Of a stretch of 64,000 nucleotides of DNA, positions 1-11,588 are shown one piece after another. Every line of letters starts with the position of its first letter. Positions within the stretch are counted from its first letter, which is position 1. The DNA is taken from contig NC_135177.1 of the NCBI RefSeq assembly GCF_041146795.1, positions 24,154,560 through 24,218,559 of the forward strand, read 5' to 3'. The DNA comes from Maylandia zebra (Eukaryota > Chordata > Actinopteri > Cichliformes > Cichlidae). A model generated the notes under the pieces. That model was not told the DNA's origin. It searched no databases and saw only the letters and a list, made by a program, of their open reading frames with translations. A program made the translations under genes and the position numbers.

Positions 1-58
1 ATTTATAACACAAAAGTTCTAAGAAAAATATTAAGTGATTTAAAAGAAATCTACTAAC

Positions 59-3000
59 CGTGAGTGAACCTAATCCAGACTAAAAATGGCTTGATTTTTG
101 TCACAACAACCAGTGCAATTCCTGTACACAGGAGGGCAATTATCACCAGGAACCACACCGTATCTATAATAACACATGAGAGAGTTAGTTTCCATAATTT
201 ACATCAGTTCAATAATTTCACAGGCAATACAATTTGGCTACTTTACCTGCAATCGGTTTAGTGGCGAGCCTGGTGGTGGTAACATCAGGTGTCGCCACTA
301 GAGGGAAACATAAAAAAAAGAGAACCTTATAAGCTCACTGCAGGCATTATTAGTTCGATGACAAGATGACACTATTGTGGCTTGGATTTGTCAGTGAGCT
401 CACTCTTTTGTCCCTAATGTTTAACTTATTTCATCATGTGTTTGTGTGTGTGTGTGTGTTTGAATGTGTGTGTCCTTTCTCCACGGTTACTACAGAAGAG
501 GCAAACAGTTACAAGAACATGCAAATAGCTTCCAAGCATTATTAACAGCTCATTTGTTTGGATTATTTTTAGTCATGTAACAGTTTCAGCTGAATCAGAA
601 ACATTTTAGGGATTCTGACTATGACCTGTCCACATTACTGTATGTAGGCAGGATTACAGTACAGGAAAACACATGCTACAACTAGGGCCTCTACAGTGAC
701 ATTTAAAAAAAGAGACACAACAGACTGTTTTGCTCACCTGCCCTCGTACAGAGCCCAGAGTGATAATAACACAGGACACGACATTAAGACTTTGAATCAG
801 TTAACAGATTCATGTACTACACCCCTAAATCTGCCTGTCTTCTAGAACTTGTTATCATGGATTGCTACACTGTTACTGAGTTATGTTGTAGGGGGGATGG
901 AGGCATGAAAGGAAATTTCCTTTAAGCACTGCGCAGAGCTTTGCCAGGAGGCTGTTGAGGTAGACAAGAGAAGTGCACAATTCTCACATTCTCACCTGTG
1001 TCTGTGCTCTCCTCTGTGGTTAGGTTTAGGCAACTCAAGCACTTCACATGAAGTTAGTAAATTCCCTAACCTTTGTGAAGTGCTGATGGTGCCAAAACGT
1101 AACCATAATTAAAAAAAATCTGTTTAAGCTGTAAGTTGTAAACAACATTTCTTCATTGTGTTTCATGAAAAATGCGATCCGATAACAAATATTTTATTTT
1201 TTAATTTGTTGTTGTTTTAAACACTTTTAAACACTGATGTTATCACCTCAGAGTGCATACTTGTCCCTCGCAGACACAGTGGGTTTAAGGTGGATGACAT
1301 CAGCGTTAAAGGCATCTAAACTCATTACTGGCAGACTGAAAGATGCTAAAAGGCCACATAGAGCTGACTGACCTCTGTAGGGTTGTGGGTGATGACTATC
1401 TATGATTGGGTTTCTCTAAGCAAGTCTTGACGTTAGTGCTGCTTTACAATATCCTGATGGTACTTTTGTGTTGATATCTTCTTTTCTTTGGGTTAAAATA
1501 TGCACTCAAAAAATTAGTCTTTGCCCTCATAAACACAAAATGAAACTGAAGTATATCAAATCAAAGGTTTATTCATTTAATTCATTAATCGTGATTTTTT
1601 TTTAGGGAGCTCAATGTAAGTTTCATTTGGTCAGATTCCATTAATTTGAACATTTTACGTTGTACTTACGTAACTGAATTTTTTCATGTAATCAGATTAC
1701 TTAATGCCACCACTTTGGGCATGAATATTTTTTGAGTGTGAATGTTTCCTTGTTTGTAGGTACCCCACTGGATCCAGACAAACACGCTAGTAAATGCTCT
1801 TGTGCATACATGTAAATAAACAGTTTCTTTTAACAAACTTATTACTCTGAGCTACTTTCAGTCTTGTTTTCATAAAATAAGGCATTTGAACTCATGGGTT
1901 CTCAGGAGTATTTTTAAATAAAAAAGAAGTTATATTCCCAGATGTAGTTAAATGAGTAACTTCTCATGAAAAATGAGCATTTGCTGCCCTTTTGTGGTTC
2001 AGCCTGTACACTCAGACAAGTTTGACGCCTAAATCATTTTGGTGTAAAAGATGAGTATATCTGTTATGTTATTGCTTTTCATGGTAGTGTTAAATTAGTC
2101 TCCGATCTTATGTCTTTGGGCAACGCATCTACAATGTTATTTTTTGTGCTTTTACACTGATAATCTGTAGCAAATTGTTAATGAAAGAATGCAAAACGAC
2201 AAAGCTCCTTAATGAGAATGTGATGCTGCACGTGGCCCTCAAGTGTGTTATGGTTGAAACTATTCAAAACAAAACACTGCAATGAATAAATGATAACCAC
2301 TGTGTCAACAATTGTTTCACATTTAGTTGACTGTGCCGAGAAGGGCTCACTTACCAGTAGTAGATGGAGGGACGGTGGGTTTGATTGTGGATACACACTC
2401 TTTACAGTCTTGGTCTTTGCACTTGTAGCCAGCCTTACATGGGCACACATTGTTATGAGTCGGGTTGCAGTCTGTCTTGACCTCCACTTTTGCTGTGGAA
2501 AAACACGGTCATTGTTAAAAGTGATTTAAAGACGGATAAAGTTGAAAGTGTGTGCAAAGGATGTCTTTGTGATAAAACTGAAAATGTGAAATGACTCACA
2601 AAGCTAGGCACGACAGGTAAAGATTCTGGTTTGAAGTCATAAGACCGTTATATTATCACGTCTGGTGCTTCTTCTTTAGAGAATTTTAAACACTTTTTAA
2701 ACACTGATGTTATCACCTCAGAGTGCATACTTGTCCCTCGCAGACACAGTGGGTTTAAGGTGGATGACATCAGCGTTAAGTGCATCTAAACTCATTACTG
2801 GCAGACTTTAAAAACTAGAAACAACGAGCTGAAAGATGCTAAAAGGCCACATAGAGCTGACTGACCTCTGTAGGGTTGTGGGTGATGACTATCTATGATT
2901 GGGTTTCTCTAAGCAAGTCTTGACGTTAGTGCTGCTTTACAATATCCTGATGGTACTTTTGTGTTGATATCTTCTTTTCTTTGGGTTAAAATATGCACTC

Positions 3001-6000
3001 AAAAAATTAGTCTTTGCCCTCATAAACACAAAATGAAACTGAAGTATATCAAATCAAAGGTTTATTCATTTAATTCATTAATTGTGATTTATTTTTTTTA
3101 GGGAGCTCAATGTAAGTTTCATTTGGCCAGATTCCATTAATTTGAACATTTTACGTTGTACTTACGTAACTGAATGTTTTCATGTAATCAGATTACTTAA
3201 CGTCACCACTTTGGGCATGAATATTTTTTGAGTGTGAATGTTTCCTTGTTTGTAGGTACCCCACTGGATCCAGACAAACACGCTAGTAAATGCTCTTGTG
3301 CATACATGTAAATAAACAGTTTCTTTTAACAAACTTATTACTCTGAGCTACTTTCAGTCTTGTTTTCATAAAATAAGGCATTTGAACTCATGGGTTCTCA
3401 GGAGTATTTTTAAATAAAAAGAAGTTATATTCCCAGATGTAGTTAAATGAGTAACTTCTCATGAAAAATGAGCATTTGCTGCCCTTTTGTGGTTCAGCCT
3501 GTACACTCAGACAAGTTTGACGCCTAAATCATTTTGGTGTAAAAGATGAGTATATCTGTTATGTTATTGCTTTTCATGGTAGTGTTAAATTAGTCTCCGA
3601 TCTTATGTCTTTGGGCAACGCATCTACAATGTTATTTTTTGTGCTTTTACACTGATAATCTGTAGCAAATTGTTAATGAAAGAATGCAAAACGACAAAGC
3701 TCCTTAATGAGAATGTGATGCTGCACGTGGCCCTCAAGTGTGTTATGGTTGAAACTATTCAAAACAAAACACTGCAATGAATAAATGATAACCACTGTGT
3801 CAACAATTGTTTCACATTTAGTTGACTGTGCCGAGAAGGGCTCACTTACCAGTAGTAGATGGAGGGACGGTGGGTTTGATTGTGGATACACACTCTTTAC
3901 AGTCTTGGTCTTTGCACTTGTAGCCAGCCTTACATGTGCACACGGTGTTATGAGTCGCGCTGCATTCTGTCTTGACCTCCATGTTTGCTGTGGAAAAACA
4001 CGGTCATTGTTAAAAGTGATTTAAAGACGGATAAAGTTGAAAGTGTGTGCAAAGGATGTCTTTGTGATAAAACTGAAAATGTGAAATGACTCACAAAACT
4101 GGGCACGACAGGTAAAGATTCTGGTTTGAAGTCATAAGACCGTTATATTATCACGTCTGGTGCTTCTTCTTTAGAGAATTTCAGTTTGATGAAACAAGGT
4201 CTTTCTTAAATGATGCTTTAGTGTGCACACCTCAATCTGATGTTACATATTAGCAATCAGCGAACTACTTATATGACTTCCAAAGAGTCACAGTCATCCC
4301 AAAACCAAACACACAAAGTGAAAATCGTAAACAGAAATCATTTTGTGGCATTTAGGGTTACAGAGGGACGTAGCACAACATGCAGAGTCTTAAAAGCTCA
4401 CCAGCCAACAGCGGTCCACAAGCAGAATAAAAATATTTTCACTTTTTCCAGACAGATTACTATAAAATGAGCAGCTGAGGTCACAACACGAGGACTGTGG
4501 ACATTTTAAAGCTGGCAGCGACTCTTACGTGTGTGCTCAGCACTGTTTTACTCTGCTGTCTTATAATAATGAATTAAAATGCAGTGAGAGCAGTAAGCAG
4601 CATAAACATACAGAGTAGTAAACAGAAGAGAACAGGTAACCAAGCATTTTGTTCCATGAAGCCCTCTGAGGTCCACACATCCAAACTCTTATCATCATCA
4701 CCAACAAATCATTGGCACCAACAACACAGAAGCACTTTTTATATCACTGCTCTGCTATGCAAAGTTTTTGAGTGGGCTGAATTATTTCCATAGCCGTTAA
4801 TTGGTATAAAGCCCCTTCTTGTGCTTTGAACGCCCACCTTCCTCTGCTGAAGAAATGTAAACAGTTGTTCTAATGTGCAGGTGTATAAACAATAAGTAGA
4901 TGTTTGGTCGATGTTAAATGTCTATATGTATCTGGTTTGTAATTTGGAAAAAGGTATGTGAGCCCTTTGATTATGATATGTGTAAAAAAGGCTTCTTGGT
5001 TGACACACAAAAAAGTCAAATTCAGCTAAAATGCACATGTAGCCAAAATTGAGACCGAGAAACTCAAATTTGTCTCAGTTCTGTGTTTTCTCTTGTCTGT
5101 TTTCCACAGTGACATTTAAAAAAGGCACGACATGCTGTTTTGTTCACCTGTACCAGCACAAAGCCCTGAGTAATAATAACATAGGACATGACATTTCTGC
5201 TCTTTCCACTGTTTGCTGCTTTTTTGGTATTTTGCTCTTTTTTTCCACTGACATGAAGATGGTCTGCTTTTTCAGCCTCCTCCTGTCTCGGTGGGCTGTG
5301 CCGCAGACCATGTCGAGATTACTGTGTAAACACAAACTTCTGCTGCAGAATCTCATCATATTAAACCCCAGTGCTGGCTCACAGTTGGTTTCACAGACCC
5401 CCTTCTCTTCCCCTTCTGTCTTTCATCTCCTTCTGACTGTATCCCCCCGTTGATACATGAAATGGGAAATCCCCTTGTGTAAGTTTTGTATATGCAAACT
5501 TCTCTGAAATCCTGAGTTGAGAAACAGCTAGCAGTCTGACTTTGTCAAAATTCTGTGGAGTCATTGGTCAAATGCAGTGGTCAGGTCGACAGAGAGTTAA
5601 TGACTCACTCACACATCTCACATCAAGAGAGAGCATGATAGAGCTCACACACTAACACAAAATGTATAAGCAACCACATGTTTCACTATAACAAGGGGAG
5701 GGGGGGTCCTGAGTAGTATTTTTACTGTAATGCTTTGTCATTCTTCTATCTGCTTAAAAGATAACAGGTGCGCTCTAGCGGGAATATCTGTGTACAAGAG
5801 CTCGAATCAATGTGTCTGTAGAAAAACGTGTAAGTCGTAAAACCCACTACGTCATCATTCCTGCCACTAAAGCTCTTTGTGCTGTCAGTCTAAAAATTGC
5901 CTTAAAGTTTTCACACATTTCAAATCCTCACATGTACTGTAGCGCCTCCACGCCCAAAGCTAAAGATGTGAAGTTACTCACGTTTACTGCAGCTGTCACA

Positions 6001-6340
6001 AAATTCACAGTTCATCGCCGTGTTGTAGCTGGCTGTGTATTTCCCAGCTTCACAGGGTTCACATTTATGGTCACAGTTTTTCTGTGAGCGTCTGGCCATA
6101 AACTCACCTGGAATATATGAAACATCAGTTTGCAGTTAAAGCACTACTGTTGACATCACAGCCATGAACTTTAATGGGATGTGAGGAAGTTACTGTACCT
6201 GCAGGGCACTTTTCACAACAAAACGTAGGTGATATATATGGCCAGCTGTACTGTGTTGGACTGCAAGTGGGCTTTACAGGGTTAGAAGATAGCAAAGGTA
6301 GGAAGCACAGTAATGGTAAAATAAAACAGAGTGGCCGCAT
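59..6340 (-). CDS. cd27: CD27-like TNF receptor family member (TNFRSF7), 3' part beyond the left edge
   Basis: Exons on the minus strand: 6340-6199, 6107-5982, 3987-3850, 2492-2355, 297-247 and 163-59, all joined in phase 1. The last ends at a GT donor, so the cytoplasmic end lies outside the window. Exon 1 gives a leucine-rich signal peptide (MRPLCFILPLLCFLPLL) and a first cysteine-rich domain with the CCEKCPAG signature. Exon 2 gives CEPCEAGKYTASYNTAMNC. Exon 3 has CTCKAGYKCKDQDCKEC, which closely parallels human CD27 CACRNGWQCRDKECTEC. A Thr/Pro stalk and one membrane segment (VWFLVIIALLCTGIALVVV) follow. In the family CD27 binds CD70 and costimulates lymphocytes through TRAF; the TRAF motif is not visible here. 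Exon 3 is present twice. I chose the ATG at 6340 because it directly follows a CAG acceptor; the ATG 18 bp upstream would lie in the intron. LTBR is the main alternative, but the third CRD fits CD27 best. Confidence 0.85.
693..790 (-). repeat. Diverged about 95-bp repeat, copy 1 (partner at 5107-5200)
   Basis: It shares the block starting CAGTGACATTTAAAAAA and ending near ACGACATT with 5107-5200, at very roughly 80% identity by eye. On the minus strand both copies contain a 47-nt open stretch starting ATGTC and ending at a CAG/GTGA donor. Here it would read MSCPVLLSLWALYEG. Confidence 0.6.
2355..2492 (-). CDS. cd27: cd27 third CRD exon, copy B
   Basis: This is the duplicate of exon 3987-3850 with the same phase and intact splice sites. 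It reads KVEVKTDCNPTHNNVC followed by PCKAGYKCKDQDCKEC and the same stalk. If both copies are spliced in, the receptor gains an extra half-CRD plus a second stalk. If they are used alternatively, two isoforms with different ligand-facing residues result. The sequence cannot distinguish these. Confidence 0.85.
3850..3987 (-). CDS. cd27: cd27 third CRD exon, copy A (first in transcript order)
   Basis: The exon lies between a pyrimidine-CAG acceptor and a GTAAGT donor. It reads NMEVKTECSATHNTVC followed by TCKAGYKCKDQDCKEC and a Thr/Pro stalk ending PPSTTG. It is 46 codons long in phase 1-1. The last 29 or so codons are identical to copy B at 2492-2355, while the first 17 or so differ at seven residues. 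Confidence 0.88.
5107..5200 (-). repeat. Diverged about 95-bp repeat, copy 2 (partner at 693-790)
   Basis: On the minus strand the 47-nt stretch 5194-5148 reads MSCPMLLLLRALCWY and ends at a GTGAAC donor. It resembles a short signal-peptide exon, but the splice phase (2) does not fit the phase 1 cd27 exons. Confidence 0.6.
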
Positions 6341-6800
6341 CTGGGAAGAAACATACAAGAAAAGAAGAGGAGGAGGAGGAGGAGGAGGAGGAAAAGGAGG
6401 GGAGTAAGCAGAGACAGGAGGAAAAGTATTACTATCATGATTCTGTCAAATGTATTCACATAACAATCCCAGCAGGCACTCAGTGAAACACACTAAAGAT
6501 TAAAGATGATAAATATCATAACATCTTCCATTCTGAGAAAAAGAATTCGGTAGTCAGGCTGCCTAAATATGTTAGGACACACATTTTAAATTCTAAAAAA
6601 GCCTGTAACACACTGATGATAAAACACAGACAAAATACAACACTAAGAGAGACCAGCTTTACATCCTAATGCAAACAGGTTACAAGGCTCTACTAAAACA
6701 TTCAAAATGATAAAGTTATAGCTGAAAATACATGCTGTGAAAATCTTTACTTACTGTGGAGAAGAGGTTTTAGCAAGATGTCACTTGGGACCCTCTGAGC
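6341..6800 (-). promoter_or_regulatory. Probable cd27 5' UTR intron and non-coding first exon
   Basis: On the minus strand, ACA followed by GTAAGT at 6755/6754 is a good donor, and the acceptor CAG lies at 6341-6343 just before the ATG. The (GAG)n run at 6367-6395 reads as a CT-rich tract on the minus strand and sits where the polypyrimidine tract belongs. The transcription start was not located. Confidence 0.4.
6367..6401. repeat. (GAG)n purine microsatellite
   Basis: An uninterrupted run of GAG units on the plus strand, followed by AAAAGGAGGGG. It forms the polypyrimidine tract in front of the first coding exon of cd27 on the minus strand. Confidence 0.9.
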
Positions 6801-7559
6801 CTGAGACTGAGCAGGGGACGAGAAGTGTGTCAAGGGACTATTCATAAAATGTCAGAGATGACTCATCCTGAAAACCTTACATATTAACAGTCAACATCCT
6901 TGTCCCACTCTCTCTCTCTCCTGTCTTTTTGGAGACCACCTTGGCTGTGCACAGCAACATACCCCCGTCAGCCTCCACATTTTTCCATCATCCTATCTCT
7001 CTCGTTTCCTCCAAAATCTGCTTTTGCTGCGAGCACTCTGATGCTTTTTATTCTCTCGTTTTCTCTTTCACCTCTGCCACTCTCGCTCTCTCTCGCCTCT
7101 TCTTAGCACAGGATGATGAAGTCGTTTAATGTAAGGCATCGTTTACCTCATAGGTATCTTTTTACTCTTATAGAAAGGTGTTAATGAGAAAAATGTCATT
7201 CCAAGAAATTACTTTGTGATAATGAGAAGGCGTGTAATGTTATGAGGATTGAAAACATTGCAATGCCAATTGCATGCATAGGTCCCAAATTGCTCATTAC
7301 AATTTTTTTTTATCATTTCAAATATAAACATTTGGCTGACAAAAAACCAAAATGTTTCTGTAGAATAACGTGCAAGTTAAGAAACAGTTATGTTATTCTT
7401 TATCAACTCATATACACATTGGAGCAATTAAAGGATAATATGCGCGATTATTGGCTGTGTGTGTGCGTGCGTGTAATCCAACTGTGTTGTCAGTTGGATT
7501 ACTCAGAAGGTAAGGACTGATTAATATAAAAATGTTACCAAAAGTGGAGCATGGGTGAA

Positions 7560-8115
7560 CCTACAATTTTAAGTTTTGGAGTCAGATTTAGAGCCAGGAT
7601 GACAGGCAGACTGAGGCGAACAAAAAGCGAGCTGTTTACTGCAGACTGATGTCAAGGTTGTACAAATGTGAATCATGAGGGACAAAGGAAACTGAAAACT
7701 ATAACTACTGAAACCTAAGACTTGAAAGCACACTAAGGCCTTCAAACACCAGAAACACCAGAGGTCGGGACCACTGGGAGGGAGAACAGAAACATACACA
7801 GACAATATACACAGAAGGGTAATTAGGGAAAGTGGAGATAAGACACAGGTGAACTAAATCATACAGAAAACAAGGTACAAGAAGCAAAAATAAAGGAAAC
7901 GCACAAGGAATTCTAACTCTCAAAGTAAAACGGGAAATGTGATAATTAAATAGGGAAGACATACACGTGAATGAATTTAATGCACAAGACTTGACATAGC
8001 AGAAAAGGAACACAGGAAGGATTACAATTACAAGGCAACTAGGAACCAAGAATGGGGCTAAATTTACTAAGAGTAAAAAAAAACAAGAAATGATATAAAA
8101 CATTAAACAAACCTA
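7560..8115. repeat. Dispersed-repeat-like stretch, unclassified
   Basis: The A- and G-rich stretch runs from GGAGTCAGATTTAGAGCC to CAAGAAATGATATAAAAC and ends in a poly-A run near 8130. Its texture resembles an interspersed repeat rather than unique intergenic DNA. I see no credible coding frame, terminal repeats or target duplications, so the class is open. Confidence 0.35.
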
Positions 8116-8129
8116 ATAGAAAGTCAAAA

Positions 8130-11100
8130 AAAAAAAAACTTACACAATGGGCAAACTAGCTGAGTTTTTTTAAAGGCTGACATTTTGATATAGGACAAAA
8201 TTGGGCATTTCACATCACAGCTTCACACACACTTCTGAAGTGGGATAACAAAAAAAAAAGTGAGGCATCATGTTTAAGATAGACTCTCAATATAATCACA
8301 ATATTAAAAAAACGATCCGGATCCAGACATTCATCTGGATCCAGCAGCTCATTTGTTCATGGTGTGGACCTCATTGATATCCTTGTATGAAGTCTTAGAC
8401 TGTCTTCTGTTAGTTTCATGCACACTTCAGTTTGTTATCTGAAGGTTGAGTGTATTTTTTCTGAATTAAAACAAAAGGTATATTTTCCAGACGGGGGTAA
8501 AACCGTGCTGTAAATGATAAGAATGATATGTTTCTAGTTAATTGCTTTATTATTGGTGTAACTGGTAGCGTAGGTGTGAGAACATTAATCAGCAAAAACT
8601 GACAAAATGCCATTAGTGTGTAGATAGCTGCCAGCCAGCGATAATTACTATACTTGACCTCAGTTTTCACAGAAACCAAGCCACAGCACGTGACCTCCTT
8701 TCAACAGTGAAACGGGGACTAGGTTTAAGGAAATAGGGGCAGCCTCAAGTGACAAGTGTGACTATAGCTGAGTAGCAACACTCAAACAGAATACAGAGAT
8801 GACTGGATGAGAGATGACTGTGCAACAAGACCATGGCTGATCATGAACTGGTTACAGCAAAACTGGTCATGCTTATCTTGAGGTTTCAGTATCAGTATTG
8901 ATGCTTGACCGTAAGAGTTGATACGTCTAAACAGAACTTCAAAAGTTCTTGTGCCAGGAACATGTTGACTCTTTTGTTATGAAGTAAACAGATAAACAAC
9001 GCCACTTTTTAGTTGACAAAATCTGCATGCTGAGTCAGAGATGAGCCAGTCAGTCCTCACAGCTGGACTAGAAGACTGTGTGGGGGAATCAACAGTCTAT
9101 TTGCATGTGCATTTTTGCAAAGACCTATGTATGCCAAACGGGTTAGTGTAAGTGACACTTTATGTGTGACACAGAGGAAGACTGGGTGAGAGGGAGGAGG
9201 AAGAGTGAAGAGATGAAGATGCTTTTTTTGTTGCTACCTATAAAGGAAGGATGTGGTTTTTCTGAGGAAGCACTTGTCTTGCTCTGCTGAATGAGCTCTT
9301 TAGTATACTGTAATAGCAAAGTCGCGTGAGGTAACGCTCTGCTGGCCTCTTTAATAAAGGACTGGTCTACTACAGGATGCTCTTTTAAAAATTATGGTGC
9401 CTATAAATATAGTTAAGTGATACTTGCCTTACAGCCTATGCTTAATCTCTGTAGTCAATTTCACAGTATGCAAAGACGTTTTTATCAGGTCCTTTCCAGA
9501 ATAACTAATGATTTCAAAGTAATGGCTTAACCACTCAGCGTCCACTCAATTGGTGATTCGTTTAGGAGTAAAATGATACAAAGGTATTAAAGGTTCATCC
9601 CTTTATAGGACATTTTCAGATCTTTGGCACATTCAAGCAGAAGAGAGCAAGACGAATGTCATAGACTGCAAGTGTGGAAAGAAAGTGAAAGACGTGCCCA
9701 GACCAGGTCCCTGACAGAAGCTGGGAAGAAGACACAACACGGGAGTAAAGGGAGAGCACGGGGATGTATTATCATTTATCGCACTGTAAATAAACGCGCC
9801 GTTAGCGTTTTGGGTCCTATTTTCCTCCACATCCCCACGGCTTGCCCTGGCAAACCGTGACAGAATCATCCCGCGTCGGTGGAGGCTGCACACTATTAAG
9901 TAGCTCCCTCCGCCGATGCTGATCCGCTGACGGTGTGTGGCATCTTCCTCGGGCGTGGCCAGCAATCTTCAGCCTGCAGCCCGGCCTCCTGGTTACAGCC
10001 ACAACCACGCACACACCTCCCTATAAATACACACGGAAAAAAATAACAGTGAACACACACACAAAATATAAAAAGGTCCACAACTGCTCAGGGACCCTGG
10101 GTCCCTCAGAACGTTTTTTAACGTTTCAACGTTGTCTTTAATTAAAGAGTAGTTAATAAGCAACCCCGTTTACAAAAAGCAGCTGGCACACCTTAATAAT
10201 GTAAACAACATGGCCTGCAGAGAGGTCAGTTAAGCATCCATAGCAGATGGCAGCACCTGCCTGCAATGATGGTACTTGTGACACAAATGTGAAAGCTACA
10301 TACATGATATGTAGTAATGTCCCCTCCCTTTCATCACTGTGCTGGCTTTTAAATTCCTCTTTATCCCCTGGGAGGCAATCTTTTACCTTTTCATTCATTA
10401 GATCACAGCTCAGGCCCCAAAACGCTTCTGGATCGTCTTTGGTTATGTTTTTTATCTGGGTCCGTCCTTTGGGAGGTTTACGGGCTTGCCCAGCTGTGAG
10501 CAGACGCACAGAAAGACCCAGAACCCGTTTGAGACATACATAAATACTGAGCCACCTACACCTACACGTTATTATTACAGCTGTTTGGCCACGCCATTAA
10601 CTCTGCAGTTATTGAGTCAGCGGAGCGTTGGCGACTTTTCTGCACAGTGTGGCTCAGCACTCTGTAACTTCACTTGGTCTCGGCTTCATAGATAATTTCT
10701 GTGATTCCTTAATGGCGCCAAAAGATTAAGGGGTGTTGTTCAATATTTTGATATATACGATGCCCTCCCCCGCAATGACGAAGTGGAAATCGTTGCTGGA
10801 GAGAAGACTGTCTGGAATATCCTGCTTAGTCTGCTGCCACTACGATGGAGGACTGATGGATGGATGCCAGATTTTAGCACTCACACTGGTGCGTGGACGT
10901 GCAGCGGCTTGCAGTCCTTGCCACTTGTATACAGAGGTTTTCTGAATATGAAAACCTACAATGCAATGCTAGTATGAACTACTAGCCCACGCAGTCTTTC
11001 GCACCGAGGTGAACCCCTCCCTGTATTTGGGAAAGACTAAATCACCCTCTCTCCGAGATACTCTTTTTATCCGGTCAAGCTACTGGCCTATCGATGTTTA

Positions 11101-11430
11101 ACTCTATGTTTTAGGTTGTGGATTGTTCCCTTAGATATCTGTGTATATATAGTCTAAAATTTAATTTAATATCTTTTTTTAATGTAGAAATTTCCAATTC
11201 ATTTTTTTTAAAAAGCTGAAAATGATCGTAGTGTGCTTTTATTTACAGATAGCTCCACATCCCAAGTGTTTTATGATTCTTGTTATTGTCCTTATTGAAC
11301 TGAAGTTGACTTGTCTGCTGGTTTAACGGCTTTCCTACAGGTTTGTTGTGTTTTTGAACCTCAGGTGCAGTTTTGCCAGTTTGCCTGTGAAACTAATTCC
11401 TGTGAAACGTGCGCGTCACAGCATTTCCCG
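8130..11430. other. cd27 to tnfrsf1a intergenic region, no gene recognised
   Basis: Open frames here are short and show no family resemblance. A GC-richer patch with several CpGs lies around 9790-10000 and could be a promoter or enhancer. No sign of LTBR or SCNN1A, which sit near TNFRSF1A in mammals, was found. Confidence 0.5.
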
Positions 11431-11439
11431 TTTGAGACC

Positions 11440-11588
11440 GCCTCCCCTCTTCAGAGACTGGGCAGCAGCAGTTCTGTCGCGCTGCTTTCTCTAAAATATA
11501 TATGTGTACTTCAGTAACTGAAATGCCGATTTCCACGCAAAGAGCTGAGGTTAAGAAATATTCCTCAGAGTGACGGTGGTCGTCCAGG
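11440..11588 (+). promoter_or_regulatory. tnfrsf1a: Probable tnfrsf1a non-coding first exon and promoter area
   Basis: The stretch ends at an ideal donor (GTCCAG followed by GTAAGT) at 11588/11589. The next plausible acceptor is at 12746, giving a 5' UTR segment that runs into the coding start at 12881. The transcription start was not determined, so the left edge is arbitrary. Confidence 0.4.

Larger units (their letters stand above)
1217..4181. repeat. Recent tandem duplication of about 1.49 kb inside cd27
   Basis: Unit 1 spans about 1217-2686 and unit 2 about 2687-4181. The copies are nearly identical, apart from about 23 extra bases in unit 2 near 2808-2832, small homopolymer indels and scattered substitutions. 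Each unit carries one complete copy of the third cd27 cysteine-rich exon with its splice sites. The exon is 138 bp and starts and ends in phase 1, so including both copies keeps the reading frame. Confidence 0.93.

Noticed and set aside
5049-5453. 134-codon plus-strand frame in a cd27 intron
   Set aside because: It has no recognisable domain, and its composition looks like translated intron.
6125-6358. Upstream start for cd27 at 6358
   Set aside because: It lies in the polypyrimidine/acceptor region. The ATG at 6340 directly follows the CAG.
7705-8103. 132-codon minus-strand frame
   Set aside because: It lies in a repeat-like stretch, with hydrophobic low-complexity translation and no family match.
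9633-9965. 110-codon minus-strand frame in the GC-richer patch
   Set aside because: No motif, signal or splice context. More likely promoter-like DNA.
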